Source: Flavobacteriaceae bacterium NBU2977 (GTDB lineage Bacteria > Bacteroidota > Bacteroidia > Flavobacteriales > Flavobacteriaceae). Taken from it: a stretch of 64,000 nt of DNA. Below are positions 24,357-33,422 of the stretch, one piece after another. The stretch is from the NCBI GenBank assembly GCA_019931105.1, contig JAIOUW010000001.1, forward strand, positions 1,302,001-1,366,000. The letters are read 5' to 3'. The stretch's first letter is position 1, and each line of letters opens with the position of its first letter. The notes beneath the pieces were generated by a model. The model was given only the letters and a program-made list of their open reading frames with translations, was not told the DNA's origin and ran no database searches. The position numbers and the translations under genes were made by a program.

Positions 24357-25313
24357 ATGGTGCTAGAACACTATATATCAGAATTGCTTTATAGGCACAG
24401 CTGTGTCATGGTACCAGGGTTTGGTGCATTTTTGACACAACGAAAATCTGCGGTTTTAGATTCATATACCAATACTTTTTACCCCCCCAACAAGATTCTT
24501 TCGTTTAATGGCCAGCTGACTTCCAATGACGGATTATTGGTTTCTTATATGGCCAACGCAAGGCAGGTTTCGTATGACGAAATGTTAAAACGTCTTGAGA
24601 AGTCGGTCGAGCACTGGAAAAAACGTTTGGCAAAAGGAGAACTTTTGTTTTTGGATAAAATTGGCGAACTGCATTTAAACAAGGATGGCAAAATTATTTT
24701 CCAGCCCTTTGACAAAGTGAACTATCTGACCTCATCGTTCGGTTTAGTGCCCTTTGTAACGCCCGAGGTAACCCGTGAGGTTCTGAAGGAAGAAGTCGAA
24801 CAAATCGAAGAGCGCATTCCTTTCATCATCACGCCCGAACGACGTGAAAAATCTTCGTTCAACATCAGGCCCTATATGAAATATGCCGCAATCTTTTTAC
24901 TGGCTCTTTCAACCGGGTTGACCGGTTTGAGGTTTTATAATGAGACCGCCAAAGCCGATCAATTGGCACGGGAAGAAGCCCAGCAGAAGATTTCGGATCA
25001 TATTCAAGAAGCCACCTTTTTCGATGCAGCCCCTATCGAGTTGCCCACGGTAACCTTGGACGTAATCACCAAAAAGAAAAGTGAGGCCGTACACCACATT
25101 GTAGCAGGGGCTTTTCGGTTCAAAAAAAATGCGGATAGAAAAATACGTTTGTTGAAGCGCCGGGGTTATGAGGCCGAGTATTTGGGCACCAACGACCATG
25201 GACTTCATATGGTGACTTATAGCCGCTATGCGGATGCAAAAGAGGCTTTGAAGGCATTGCACCAAATAAAACGTACGGAATCACACGATGCCTGGCTGCT
25301 TTCCAAAAAATAA
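24357..25313 (+). CDS. CCDC81-type HU domain protein with C-terminal SPOR domain
   Basis: A 318-residue single-pass membrane protein. The N-terminal part (1-130) matches the paired bacterial HU-CCDC81 domains: YISELLYRHSCVMVPGFGAFL and FYPPNKILSFNGQLTSNDG. The second half includes ELLFLDKIGELHLNKDGKIIF. One membrane helix lies around 180-198 (AAIFLLALSTGLTGLRF). The periplasmic part ends in a SPOR domain (HHIVAGAFRFKKNADRKI), a fold that binds denuded septal peptidoglycan. This suggests a cytoplasm-to-septum linker. I took ATG 24357 rather than GTG 24351. Divergent from dprA. Confidence 0.85.
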   Translation: MVLEHYISELLYRHSCVMVPGFGAFLTQRKSAVLDSYTNTFYPPNKILSFNGQLTSNDGLLVSYMANARQVSYDEMLKRLEKSVEHWKKRLAKGELLFLDKIGELHLNKDGKIIFQPFDKVNYLTSSFGLVPFVTPEVTREVLKEEVEQIEERIPFIITPERREKSSFNIRPYMKYAAIFLLALSTGLTGLRFYNETAKADQLAREEAQQKISDHIQEATFFDAAPIELPTVTLDVITKKKSEAVHHIVAGAFRFKKNADRKIRLLKRRGYEAEYLGTNDHGLHMVTYSRYADAKEALKALHQIKRTESHDAWLLSKK

Positions 25314-25346
25314 TAGTATTCCGATTTTCCCCTTGATGTAAGCGCG

Positions 25347-25354
25347 TATCTTTG
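25347..25354 (+). promoter_or_regulatory. -7 box upstream of the thioesterase gene
   Basis: TATCTTTG, a full TAnnTTTG match, lies 15 bases before the ATG at 25370. No TTG at the expected distance was seen. Confidence 0.35.
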
Positions 25355-25369
25355 TCCAAAATTTAAGAT

Positions 25370-25885
25370 ATGGAAGCGAAAAATCCCAAGGATTCAAGAA
25401 CCGTGATGACCGATATGGTGCTCCCCAGCGAGACCAACCCGTTGAACAATCTTTTCGGTGGCGAGCTTTTGGCCCGAATGGATCGTGCCGCCAGTATTGC
25501 TGCCCGGCGTCATAGCAGACGTATTACGGTAACCGCCTCTGTAAACCACGTCGCTTTTAACCAAGCGGTTCCATTGGGAAGTGTCGTAACCGTCGAGGCC
25601 GCTGTTTCAAGGGCTTTTAAGACTTCGATGGAGGTCTATATCGATGTTTGGATGGAGGATCGCTATAACGGCAAGCGCACCAAGGCCAATGAGGCCATTT
25701 ATACTTTCGTGGCGGTCGATGAAACAGGAAAACCGACCGAAGTACCGGAATTGGAACCTGAGACTGCTCTTGAAAAAGAGCGTTTCGCGGGAGCGCTCCG
25801 ACGCAAACAGCTAAGTCTTGTATTGGCCGGTAAAATGAAACCTAACGACGCTACGGAGTTAAAAGCGTTGTTTTCTAATGGCTAG
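25370..25885 (+). CDS. Hotdog-fold acyl-CoA thioesterase
   Basis: A 171-residue cytosolic enzyme that hydrolyses acyl-CoA to free acid and CoA, of the YciA/BACH type. The substrate-side motif MVLPSETNPLNNLFGGELLARMD (18-40) holds the conserved Asn-Pro-x-x-x-x-x-GG and catalytic Asp/Glu region. ASVNHVAFNQAVPLGSVV contains the VxHVxF strand typical of this family. The TKANEAIYTFVAVD strand completes the hotdog fold. Its position after the HU/SPOR gene seems incidental. Confidence 0.9.
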   Translation: MEAKNPKDSRTVMTDMVLPSETNPLNNLFGGELLARMDRAASIAARRHSRRITVTASVNHVAFNQAVPLGSVVTVEAAVSRAFKTSMEVYIDVWMEDRYNGKRTKANEAIYTFVAVDETGKPTEVPELEPETALEKERFAGALRRKQLSLVLAGKMKPNDATELKALFSNG

Positions 25886-25954
25886 AAAGGTACTCCCAAT
25901 GAATCATTTCGTCCGGGAGCGTGGATTTAAAACGTTATTGAAATTAGTAGTTGT

Positions 25955-27685
25955 CTAGTCCTGGTCGGAAATAAGCTTAAAAGCAAATTCCTTAACCGTA
26001 TCCACCTTATTTAAATAATCATCTATATTTTGAATAATGGTATAATCAGGCAAGATCCCTTTTTCATCTGGTAAGTTAATATCTGCCAATCGAGAAGTGG
26101 TGTTAGCAACATAGTAAACCAATTTAGTACTAGAAAGCCTTAAAACTGTTTGTCCTGCGGTACAAAATTGATTGGAACCCAGTTCTTCGCCCACAATAGT
26201 GCCTAGGCCCAATTCCTTTGCCAAGGCCATAAAATGCCCAGTTGTGGATTTTCCATGCCCATCCATCAAAAAGAAAAGGTTCCCATTATATCCATCTTTA
26301 AAAGGTTGTTGCATCCCGTAACCATTTAAATAAGCAAAAGGTTTTCTTGAAAGATATTTTAATAGATATATACTGGATTCTGCAGAGCCCCCGCCATTAA
26401 AACGCAAATCGATAATCAGGTTTTCAACTTGCTTCTCTTTGATTTTTTTAAAACTCTCGTCAACAAACTGCTTAAACTCATCAAAGTTGTTCCATGGATA
26501 ATAGTTAAAGGAATAAAGGGTCATCACAGCGGTTTTCTTGTTCTCATTTAGTTCAAGACAAAGATCCTTGCCACAATACGGTATGGAATTGTCCTGATAT
26601 GGAACTTCCATACTATTTGCCTTGTTCAATTCAATAGGCCGTGGTTTCCCTTTTACTTTGATTGTATACTGTTCCGGAAAACGTAGTGCATAAGGTATAA
26701 TCACCGTTGACCACATATTGAACTCTTGATATATTGTGGTCTCTATATAGCCTTGTGACTGAATATGCTTGTGTACAACTGAAATAAGTTGAGAAACAGG
26801 AATATGGTTTATTTCAATAATCTCATCTTTAACAGAAACCTTGTCACTATTGGTATAACCATCGATTACATAAAGCCTGCCATTTATTAACCTAGTTTGA
26901 ATGGGAAATCTTAATGCTTTAGGCAGCATATCACTTTCAAGAGAGAAACTTCCCATAGATGTATGGGAACAGTTGATGTTCGCTATGATTTCACTACAAT
27001 GCCAAGCAAATTCCGCAAAAGTGGTATTGTTGGTTATAAGACTTTTCTTTTCTTCTATTGTTTTCCAGAAATCGGCTTCGCCAATAAACTTCAAGGCATT
27101 GGGATGTACCCCTAAAAGTTTTTCGCCAAGTTGTTGAAGGTCTGCAATATATGCCTGTCGGTCATATGTTTTTGCAAACTTTTCTTTTGATGTAATTGGA
27201 ATTCTGTGAGGATATTTTATGCGTTCAATCTGGTCCTCAGCATTGAAGTTTTCGGGATTTAACCTTAAGGAGATTTCATAATTCTTTAACGACATAAGTG
27301 AATCACCTATTGCTAGATAAGCTTCGCCCAGACTGTCATAAGGGTTTGATGAGTTGGGAAATTCTTCTACAATTAACTTAAAAATCTCTAAGGCATCGTT
27401 TGGTTGATTATTCCAAAGATGTCTATAACCATACATGGTCATTTCGTCTTCGTTTTCAAAATTGTAACCATAAGGATTTTCTTTTTTAAGTTTATGATAC
27501 AATGCTATTTGTTCTGTAATGGGAAGGTTTTCTTGCTCTTGTAAGGTTTGCGCAATGGAAAGTTTGGTTGTGTTTTCGTCCTTTTTGGTTTCTACGCCTT
27601 TGTTTGAGTGACAGTTAAAAAATAGATTTATCACTAGGAAACCATAAATAACCGTCTTATGATTCAATACGTGCTCTGTGTTCAT
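25955..27685 (-). CDS. TPR-containing S41-family peptidase-like lipoprotein
   Basis: A 576-residue exported protein. The start at ATG 27683-27685 gives a hydrophobic signal with a lipobox-like LFFNC (Cys near residue 30); an ORF extension to 27730 lacks this sense. TPR-like repeats lie at about 85-165 (NDALEIFKLIVEEFPNSSNPYDSLGEAYLAIGD, ISLRLNPEN). The C-terminal third is the S41 (tail-specific protease) fold: NLIIDLRFNGGGS, then MDGHGKSTTGHFMALAKEL, where Ser is the likely nucleophile, and GTIVGEELGSNQF. No PDZ domain is obvious. It is divergent from a membrane-tethered winged-helix regulator, and the two starts are 122 bases apart, suggesting a regulator-target pair. Confidence 0.82.
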   Translation of the reverse strand: MNTEHVLNHKTVIYGFLVINLFFNCHSNKGVETKKDENTTKLSIAQTLQEQENLPITEQIALYHKLKKENPYGYNFENEDEMTMYGYRHLWNNQPNDALEIFKLIVEEFPNSSNPYDSLGEAYLAIGDSLMSLKNYEISLRLNPENFNAEDQIERIKYPHRIPITSKEKFAKTYDRQAYIADLQQLGEKLLGVHPNALKFIGEADFWKTIEEKKSLITNNTTFAEFAWHCSEIIANINCSHTSMGSFSLESDMLPKALRFPIQTRLINGRLYVIDGYTNSDKVSVKDEIIEINHIPVSQLISVVHKHIQSQGYIETTIYQEFNMWSTVIIPYALRFPEQYTIKVKGKPRPIELNKANSMEVPYQDNSIPYCGKDLCLELNENKKTAVMTLYSFNYYPWNNFDEFKQFVDESFKKIKEKQVENLIIDLRFNGGGSAESSIYLLKYLSRKPFAYLNGYGMQQPFKDGYNGNLFFLMDGHGKSTTGHFMALAKELGLGTIVGEELGSNQFCTAGQTVLRLSSTKLVYYVANTTSRLADINLPDEKGILPDYTIIQNIDDYLNKVDTVKEFAFKLISDQD

Positions 27686-27807
27686 GTACCTGTTTTGGAT
27701 TTTAAGACATAAAATTATACCTATGCCCAATGGAAAGTGTCAAAAAGGTGTCAAAAGAGTGTGAATGATTGTAAAAAGTCACTGAGATATTGGTTATTTG
27801 TGATAGC

Positions 27808-28671
27808 ATGAATACACTAAAGAAATATTCTTCCATTGCAATACTTGTCCTTCTAAGTTGTTTATGGCTTTTTTGGGATTTTCAAAATAGTGTTGAGTAC
27901 ACCCCGCAAAATATTAAAGTAGCCATACGGGAGGTAGGTCATACTATTTTATTGGCCAACAATGATTCTTTGTCCTTGGTCTTCCCCGTTGAACAACTTG
28001 GTGGTTCCAAGTATGCGCTAACTTTTGAAAAAGATATTTCCTTACAACCAGATAGTCTTGTTGCCCTTTTTAAAAAAGGCTTTGATAGGGCAAACCTTCC
28101 AAAACACTATATAGTTGAAGTGGTCCAATGTACCGATGGCGCAATAGCTTACAGCTATAAAATGAGAAATGAGAATGAAAAAAGTATTGTCCCCTGTGGA
28201 AGCAGAACCCTACCTAAAGGTTGTTATAGAATTGAAACTCAATTTCTAAATCAAGAAAACAAAGTGTTCAAAATGAATATGCTGTTATATATAACGGCAT
28301 TAATGATCGCATTCATTTTTTGGGATTTTTTCAAGTATCTGAAATCATCAAAAACGCATCGTAAAGAAAACGCCGGTCACCCAATTGTATTGGGCAATTA
28401 TGTGTTCTTTCCAAATCAAAACAAGTTAACCTTAAGGAGAAAAGAAATATTGTTATCAAAAAAGGAAGGCGAGTTGCTGTTCATATTGGCATCAAACCTT
28501 AACCTAGTCGTAAAGAGAGAAGATTTGGTAAAAAAAGTTTGGGAGGACAATGGAGTGGTAGTCGGTAGGAGTTTGGATACTTATATTTCCAAATTACGCA
28601 AGCGACTTCAAGAAGACGAAGCCATTAAGTTAACGAATATTCACGGTGTTGGTTATAAGTTGGACGTATAG
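27808..28671 (+). CDS. Membrane-tethered winged-helix transcription regulator
   Basis: A 287-residue one-component regulator. Membrane helix 1 lies at about 8-23 and helix 2 at 157-177, flanking a periplasmic domain of some 130 residues with two Cys (near 108 and 130, possibly a disulfide). The cytosolic C-terminus (about 192-285) is an OmpR/PhoB-type winged helix: LSKKEGELLFILASN, VKREDLVKKVW, then RSLDTYISKLRKRL and IHGVGYKL. The orientation is unusual because sensor precedes DNA-binding domain, the reverse of ToxR/CadC. ATG 27808 is preferred to GTG 27790. Probably controls the divergent S41 protease gene. Confidence 0.83.
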   Translation: MNTLKKYSSIAILVLLSCLWLFWDFQNSVEYTPQNIKVAIREVGHTILLANNDSLSLVFPVEQLGGSKYALTFEKDISLQPDSLVALFKKGFDRANLPKHYIVEVVQCTDGAIAYSYKMRNENEKSIVPCGSRTLPKGCYRIETQFLNQENKVFKMNMLLYITALMIAFIFWDFFKYLKSSKTHRKENAGHPIVLGNYVFFPNQNKLTLRRKEILLSKKEGELLFILASNLNLVVKREDLVKKVWEDNGVVVGRSLDTYISKLRKRLQEDEAIKLTNIHGVGYKLDV

Positions 28672-28758
28672 ATACTCATTTATCAAAAATCTTTCTGCCC
28701 GGAGCAAAAATCCTATTGATCAGTCTTATAACCTAGGGGCATGTATAATATAACAGCC

Positions 28759-29595
28759 CTAAAAATCAAAATTATCCGGATCCGGACCAATCCGTTCGTT
28801 TCGGTCGAAACTATCCAAATAGGCAATCTCGGCATTGGTCAATTCGAAATCAAAAATATCGGCATTGGCCTTGATCCTATCCGTTTTAACGGATTTGGGA
28901 ATCGTTACGACCCCTTTTTGAAGATTCCATCTTAAAATTATCTGTGCCGGCGATTTGCCATATTTTCGGGCCAGATCATCACAAATATCCAATTTAAAGA
29001 GTTTTCCCTGCATGAAGGGAGACCAAGCCTCGTACTGTATTCCTTTTTCAAAACAAAAATCAAGAAGGTCTTGTTGCACGACATAAGGATGGAATTCCAT
29101 TTGATTGACCATGGGCACGATTTCTGCCGTTTCAAGCAAATCTTCGAGATGATGCTTCATAAAATTGCTTACCCCGATGGCCCGGATACGTTTTTCGCGA
29201 TAAAGCTTTTCCATGGCGCGCCAGGTATCCTTGTACTTGATGGTAACCGGCCAATGCACAAGATACAGATCTAAATAATCGAGGCCGAGACGGTCGATAC
29301 TTGCCTCAAATGCCCTTAAAGTACTCTCGTACCCTTGATCACTGTTCCAGACCTTGCTGACTACGAAAACATCTTCGCGAGGGAGGCCACTTTCTTTCAA
29401 CCCCCTTCCGACACCTTCTTCGTTGCCGTATACCGAAGCGGTATCAACATGGCGATAGCCTATCTGTAATGCATATTTTATGGCATCGACCACTTCTTGA
29501 TCATTGTCGGACTGATAGGTGCCCAAACCCAAATAGGGCATTTTTACACCGTTATGTAAATCGAAAGAGCCTTCTATATCTGAAATCGTTCTCAT
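28759..29595 (-). CDS. Aldo/keto reductase
   Basis: A 278-residue NADPH-dependent reductase of the AKR superfamily (2,5-diketo-gluconate reductase-like, AKR5 group). The catalytic tetrad is visible: Asp in HVDTASVYGNE, Tyr in the same segment, Lys in VVSKVWN and His in LVHWPV. The cofactor-binding end is VVTIPKSVKTDRIKAN. Start chosen at ATG 29593-29595; upstream codons to 29658 would include a long hairpin (29626-29648) and lack conservation. Substrate is not predictable. Convergent with the winged-helix regulator. Confidence 0.92.
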   Translation of the reverse strand: MRTISDIEGSFDLHNGVKMPYLGLGTYQSDNDQEVVDAIKYALQIGYRHVDTASVYGNEEGVGRGLKESGLPREDVFVVSKVWNSDQGYESTLRAFEASIDRLGLDYLDLYLVHWPVTIKYKDTWRAMEKLYREKRIRAIGVSNFMKHHLEDLLETAEIVPMVNQMEFHPYVVQQDLLDFCFEKGIQYEAWSPFMQGKLFKLDICDDLARKYGKSPAQIILRWNLQKGVVTIPKSVKTDRIKANADIFDFELTNAEIAYLDSFDRNERIGPDPDNFDF

Positions 29596-29625
29596 ACTAT
29601 CTGTCTCGGCTAAGATTTTGTCGCA

Positions 29626-29648
29626 GAATAAATCCGATGGATTTATTC
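29626..29648 (-). promoter_or_regulatory. Perfect 10-bp hairpin in the leader of the aldo/keto reductase gene
   Basis: GAATAAATCC (29626-29635), GAT, GGATTTATTC (29639-29648), ending 30 bases before the chosen start. It could be a repressor operator or an RNA hairpin in the leader. It is an unlikely terminator, since no T tract follows. Confidence 0.35.
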
Positions 29649-29737
29649 CGCCGGACACGAGCCTTTTGTCAAAGTTATGGATTTTCCGATTGGGAAATCC
29701 TTCAACAATGAATTTTAGGCATTGGTGTAGAACATTA

Positions 29738-30439
29738 TTAAAAGTTCAATTTGACCATTTGCATGGTCTTTTCTGGAATTCCGTTTCGAACTCGAGGACG
29801 AAAAAGTTTTTTGCCGTTTACAAGTTCATAAATAATTGGCTCCATGAATTGTTCCCCACTCCTTGCATTTTGGGCAATAGGTTTTGAAACATCCAATTCT
29901 GGCCTGCTCAGTGAGTAAAACCAAGATCTTCCGGTTATATCAATCTGTAATGCCAAATAGAGATTTTCTCGTCCGTATTTTTTTCTCAAGAACCTTTTTT
30001 GCTTTTTGGAAATGTGATTTTGAATATACTCTTGAATGCTGTTTTCTTCAATAATCAATTTTTCATTGCTATTTCCATTTCCGCTTCTGTCAATTGAGTC
30101 CGCAATTTTCAAGGTGTATTTGAGAAAATCGATATTATGTTTTTCGCTCAAAAGTACCTTCAATTGATGGTTATAGCAACTTTCTATGAATGGAATGGGA
30201 TATTCCGTTTTTATTCTAAATTCCCGTTCAATTACTTTTTTTTGAGTGTCCGAAAACGGAATGGGCTTTTCAAGTTTTAAGATTGCCAAATCGGCCTTTA
30301 AGTCCAATTCTGCCTGTTTCATTTGTTCCAAGCAATGTTGATTTTCCAAATTGGGTTTGAACTCGAACTGCCCAAAAATTGATTTATATTCCAGCACAAA
30401 AATTAGCAGAAAAATATTATATATATTGTTTTGTGGCAT
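29738..30439 (-). CDS. Secreted protein of unknown function
   Basis: A 233-residue protein with an N-terminal hydrophobic segment (NIFLLIFVLEYKSIFGQ), probably a signal peptide. The mature part is charged and helical (MKQAELDLKADLAILKLEKP), then contains QKRFLRKKYGRENLYLALQIDITGRSWFYSLSR. I recognise no family. It is the last gene of the leftward flippase-dut-TPR-DUF4292-EnvC operon, starting 18 bases after the EnvC stop. The start at ATG 30437-30439 avoids overlap; a frame to 30475 exists. Its codon usage seems more A/T-rich than the operon, which may mean later acquisition. Confidence 0.6.
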   Translation of the reverse strand: MPQNNIYNIFLLIFVLEYKSIFGQFEFKPNLENQHCLEQMKQAELDLKADLAILKLEKPIPFSDTQKKVIEREFRIKTEYPIPFIESCYNHQLKVLLSEKHNIDFLKYTLKIADSIDRSGNGNSNEKLIIEENSIQEYIQNHISKKQKRFLRKKYGRENLYLALQIDITGRSWFYSLSRPELDVSKPIAQNARSGEQFMEPIIYELVNGKKLFRPRVRNGIPEKTMQMVKLNF

Positions 30440-30456
30440 AATGCTATACAACTTGC

Positions 30457-31689
30457 TTATAGTTGATATACCCATTCTTCAGGATTCAATTTGTCCGTAT
30501 CTTGATGTAAATAGAATTTTAACCGTGTCTGGCCATTGGACCGATTGGTATATATATCGCCCAATTCGGTTTTGGCCTCTACGACATCGCCCTTCTTTAC
30601 ATAAATGTTCGACAGGTTGTAATAGGTGCTAATAAAATTACCATGCTTGATCTGAACGGCCTTATTACCGCCTGGAACGGAAATAATGGCAATAACCTCG
30701 CCCTTGAATATGGCCCTTGCCTTTGCCCCTTCATCGGTAGCAATGATTACACCGTTGCTCTCGTGTTTGATGCCGGGATAAACGGCATCGCGATATACCC
30801 CAAAACCTTGGCTCTTGATTCCTTTTTCGACCGGCCAAATCAATCTTCCCTTATTTGCCGAAAAGTTATTGGCGATAATGGTAGCCTCAGGAGTCAGAAA
30901 AAATCGCGAAGTATCACTAGTCGGCCTGCTTGACTCGCGATTCGCAGCCGCAATGGCCTCTCGGATCAACTTATCGAGTTGCTTGTCTATTTGCTTCGCC
31001 TCACGCTCTTTCTTTTCAATCGCGGTGGCATAATTGCTCTCGTTTTGGCGAATAGTGGCCAACAGCTCTTTTTGATTCTTTATCTCTTCCATGAGCTGGG
31101 CCCTTGCCTTCTTATTCTGGGCGATCAAAACTTCTTTTACCTTACGTTCTTCGTTCAGGTCTTTGTTCAAACGTGCAAGGTCTTCGGTCTTCGTAATGAT
31201 CTGTTCTCCCTGTTTCTTGCGAAACTCGGTATATTGCTTCATATATTGAAGCCTTTTGAAGGCCTGATAGAAGTTTTCAGAAGACAACAAAAACATCAAC
31301 CTGCTCTGTTTCGACTTGTTCTGATATGATTTTTGGATAATTTCTCCATAATCCTTTTTCAGGGTTTCCAGCTCATCCCGTAGTTTCGAAATATTGCGGA
31401 TGTTCGCATTGATCTGCCTGCTCAACAGGTTCGATTGTTGATTGGTCACCCGTATCAACTCTTGTCGCACATTGATTTTTTTATCCAATGCCTCCATTTG
31501 GTCCAACACGTTGCCTTTTTCCTTTTTTTCGGCAAAAAGCAAACGGTTGATGTCCCTTATTTCCGATTGCAGTTTTTCGCGTTTGGCCTCAAGGGCTTTT
31601 TGTTCGCTGGTTTGCCCTGATGCAAACTGAAACATGGCAAAGCCAAAGAACGCGATCAGAAAGCAACGATATGTTACTTTAAAGGTCAT
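30457..31689 (-). CDS. EnvC-like murein hydrolase activator (coiled coil plus degenerate LytM)
   Basis: A 410-residue periplasmic protein: signal peptide (about 1-25, ending FASGQ), then about 220 residues of coiled coil with heptad Leu/Lys/Glu, then a LytM/M23 domain at about 290-405. The zinc ligands of active M23 enzymes (HxxxD and HxH) look lost: GIKHESNG replaces H-x-x-x-D, and RLKFYLHQD replaces the H-x-H strand. It should therefore be an activator of amidases at the division septum, as EnvC is, not a hydrolase. It overlaps the DUF4292 gene by 11 bases. Confidence 0.88.
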   Translation of the reverse strand: MTFKVTYRCFLIAFFGFAMFQFASGQTSEQKALEAKREKLQSEIRDINRLLFAEKKEKGNVLDQMEALDKKINVRQELIRVTNQQSNLLSRQINANIRNISKLRDELETLKKDYGEIIQKSYQNKSKQSRLMFLLSSENFYQAFKRLQYMKQYTEFRKKQGEQIITKTEDLARLNKDLNEERKVKEVLIAQNKKARAQLMEEIKNQKELLATIRQNESNYATAIEKKEREAKQIDKQLDKLIREAIAAANRESSRPTSDTSRFFLTPEATIIANNFSANKGRLIWPVEKGIKSQGFGVYRDAVYPGIKHESNGVIIATDEGAKARAIFKGEVIAIISVPGGNKAVQIKHGNFISTYYNLSNIYVKKGDVVEAKTELGDIYTNRSNGQTRLKFYLHQDTDKLNPEEWVYQL

Positions 31690-32476
31690 TTTTGGTCAAA
31701 ACGATTTCATCATACCCTTTTGGGATCTTATATGGAAAACTCACGGACTCATCGAACTGCATATTTCTATATTGCAAGGCAATGGTATTGGTATGCGTAT
31801 TCTCGCTCGCCAAAATCAATAACTCGTTCGGAAGAATCCATTTATTGATTTTCTGATAGTTCTTATAATCGATGTCCAACAAACGGTTTTGCGAAGGTTG
31901 TGCCAATCGTTGTGAAGCCATTTTGTAGTTCTTGGGTTCGATCTCGAACAAGATGTTGAAAAGCTCAATAGCTTGTTTTGGTTTCAGCAGATAATTTCCC
32001 CCTGCTGTCGACACTTCGTATTTTGCCTTTCTCAAATCGAAAAGGGCTTCGCCCAAGAGTAGGTTCTGCACCTTTTTAAAATCGAGTTCGGTGCCCAATA
32101 ATTGGCTCAGATACGAAAAATCACCATCGAAATAGGTATTCTCCAATTTATTGTAAAAAGAAACACGCTCAGGTGTTATATAAGCCTTTACGATACCCAA
32201 GGGAGCGCTCATCCAAATGGCATGGTCTTTTTTCATTCTGAGGCTCACGCTGAACGATTGGGTATCATCGCCATCGGAATAATCGATTTTGACCTTGCCC
32301 CTTAACGTTTTAAAGTCCAATTCGTTTTGATAGTGCGCCCTGATCAGATTCTTTGCGGAAATATTGGCATCTATAGTGCCATCGGAAATAATCTTACTTG
32401 ATTTACAGGAAGAAACCAATATTGAGAAAACACTGAAAAAGAGAATCCGAAATGCGTATCGGGACATCTTGTTCAT
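31679..32476 (-). CDS. DUF4292 lipoprotein
   Basis: A 265-residue lipoprotein: lipobox ILVSSC with Cys at about residue 24, then KSSKIISDG. The family (DUF4292) is common in flavobacteria and resembles the LolA/LolB fold that carries lipoproteins or lipids. Visible family features are LRGKVKIDYSDGDDTQSFSVSLRMKKD and IWMSAPLGIVKAYITPERVSFYN. It lies between a TPR protein (2 bases from its stop) and the EnvC-like gene (overlap), in a conserved envelope operon. Confidence 0.85.
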   Translation of the reverse strand: MNKMSRYAFRILFFSVFSILVSSCKSSKIISDGTIDANISAKNLIRAHYQNELDFKTLRGKVKIDYSDGDDTQSFSVSLRMKKDHAIWMSAPLGIVKAYITPERVSFYNKLENTYFDGDFSYLSQLLGTELDFKKVQNLLLGEALFDLRKAKYEVSTAGGNYLLKPKQAIELFNILFEIEPKNYKMASQRLAQPSQNRLLDIDYKNYQKINKWILPNELLILASENTHTNTIALQYRNMQFDESVSFPYKIPKGYDEIVLTKNDL

Positions 32477-32478
32477 AG

Positions 32479-33417
32479 CTAAAATCCGGGTTTTATCTTG
32501 CGAAGATACATATTTGCCTTTGATGTATTGTTCAATGCCTGATGGGCATCGGCCAATTCCTTATAGATTTTGTTCTCCAATGCGGGGTCGTCCAAAAGAT
32601 AATCAAGTGAAATCTCCAACACTTCGACAGCTTCCTGATATTGCTCTTTCTTGTTCAAGGCATACCCTTGGGCATAATAAAAATACGGTTGTAACGGATA
32701 GCTTTCCAGGGCTTCGGCGGACAGCTTTAGCATCTCGGCAACGTCAGCCCCATTCATCAGTTCTTCAAGACGACCCTTATACGTTTTGCTCGGATCGGCA
32801 TCTTCTTCGTCGGTTATGGAAAAATCGGCCTCTTGCTCTGCCGGTTCTTTATTTTGGATGGAATCGTTGATCTTCAAGGTAAGTTCTTCGCGAAAGGATG
32901 AGGACTTGATTCTCTTTAACACGGCAAGGGCTTCTTCATAATTTTTCGACTTGAAATAAATCATGGCCAGATTTTCACTTAGCTTGACGTTATCGATGGG
33001 TATTTTGAACGCGGTCTCCTCAATTGTACTGCCCTCTTTTTGAAGAATGGCCACCAAAGTGTTCAGATACCAATAATTATCCGGTTCGGCCATAATGGCT
33101 TCCACGGCATAGGTCTTGGCAGAAAGGTATTGTTTGTCCTCAAAATAGGCCTTGGCCAGTTCGTAGGCCACTACACTGTTGTCGGAGTCCAAACGTTTAC
33201 ATTCCAATAATAAGTTTACCGCTTTGTCATGATTACCGATGCCCTTTTGCTTGAGGGCCTCGAAAAACTTTTCTTGAAATTCATCGGTATATTCTTCTAA
33301 AAAGACCTCGGCACTGGGTTCGAGGTTTATCTCAGGAGTTTCTTCTTGGGCAAAAGAATAATTCTGGATTATCAATAATCCCATTGCTACCCATACTATT
33401 TTCCTTTTCCTGACCAA
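32479..33417 (-). CDS. Secreted TPR-repeat protein
   Basis: A 312-residue exported protein with a signal peptide (about 1-23, ending SFAQ) and at least five TPR-like units: FEALKQKGIGNHDKAVNLLL, VVAYELAKAYFEDKQYLSAK, NLAMIYFKSKNYEEALAVL, PYFYYAQGYALNKKEQYQEA and a C-terminal DAHQALNNTSKANMYL. An acidic spacer (about 195-218) splits them. TPRs suggest scaffolding between envelope proteins; no enzymatic motif. Five bases from dut, two from DUF4292, so clearly co-transcribed. Confidence 0.85.
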   Translation of the reverse strand: MVRKRKIVWVAMGLLIIQNYSFAQEETPEINLEPSAEVFLEEYTDEFQEKFFEALKQKGIGNHDKAVNLLLECKRLDSDNSVVAYELAKAYFEDKQYLSAKTYAVEAIMAEPDNYWYLNTLVAILQKEGSTIEETAFKIPIDNVKLSENLAMIYFKSKNYEEALAVLKRIKSSSFREELTLKINDSIQNKEPAEQEADFSITDEEDADPSKTYKGRLEELMNGADVAEMLKLSAEALESYPLQPYFYYAQGYALNKKEQYQEAVEVLEISLDYLLDDPALENKIYKELADAHQALNNTSKANMYLRKIKPGF

Positions 33418-33422
33418 AAGCC

